Source: Tannerella sp. (lineage in GTDB: Bacteria; Bacteroidota; Bacteroidia; Bacteroidales; Tannerellaceae). Taken from it: 5,132 bases of DNA. Both the position numbers and the translations under genes were made by a program. The notes beneath the pieces were generated by a model that was not told the DNA's origin, did not search any database, and saw only the letters and a list, made by a program, of their open reading frames with translations. Position 1 is the first letter of the stretch. The number at the start of each line of letters is the position of its first letter. The DNA lies in contig JAISWC010000210.1 in NCBI GenBank assembly GCA_031271245.1, positions 1 through 5,132 of the forward strand, read 5' to 3'. This document shows positions 5,132 through 5,132 of this stretch, in pieces.

Positions 5132-5132
5132 G

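Overview
The window looks like chromosomal DNA of a Bacteroidales-type bacterium (phylum Bacteroidota). Three things point there: a glycoside hydrolase C-terminus of the kind common in polysaccharide-degrading Bacteroidota, a branched-chain aminotransferase and a PriA with Bacteroidota-like sequence and length, and promoter candidates of the Bacteroides form (TTTG, about 19-21 bp, TAnnTTTG). The genus cannot be fixed from the sequence. The genes are visibly GC-rich and the intergenic DNA is AT-richer and full of repeats.

Layout. 1-641 (+): 3' end of a large GH106/GH2-like glycoside hydrolase whose start lies outside the window. 636-751: a heptamer direct-repeat array (AGTAGTY) followed by its complement, able to form a long imperfect hairpin. 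772-833: promoter candidate and Shine-Dalgarno for ilvE. 834-1853 (+): ilvE, branched-chain amino acid aminotransferase, apparently complete. 1849-1924: a second heptamer array of different sequence (ATKGAGA), also followed by a complementary stretch. 1938-4397 (+): priA, replication restart helicase, complete, with all helicase motifs and all eight zinc cysteines. 4398-5132: about 735 bp with no convincing conventional gene, but with dense structure: an 18-bp perfect palindrome, four 42-bp tandem repeats with a hairpin core, a minus-strand promoter candidate followed by a 25-codon signal-peptide-like ORF that runs into those repeats, a nested stem-loop, and four 23-bp tandem repeats each with ATGCAT.

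How it fits together. ilvE and priA are housekeeping genes on the same strand, 84 bp apart with no clear promoter between them, so they may share a transcript. Their pairing does not suggest a shared pathway. The glycoside hydrolase is probably the end of a separate transcription unit. The unusual material is between the genes. Period-7 arrays of different sequence begin at or just past all three stop codons. The most interesting spot is the minus-strand promoter, signal-peptide ORF and 42-bp repeat array downstream of priA, which could be a small secreted or regulatory locus or the relic of an exported-protein gene overrun by repeats.
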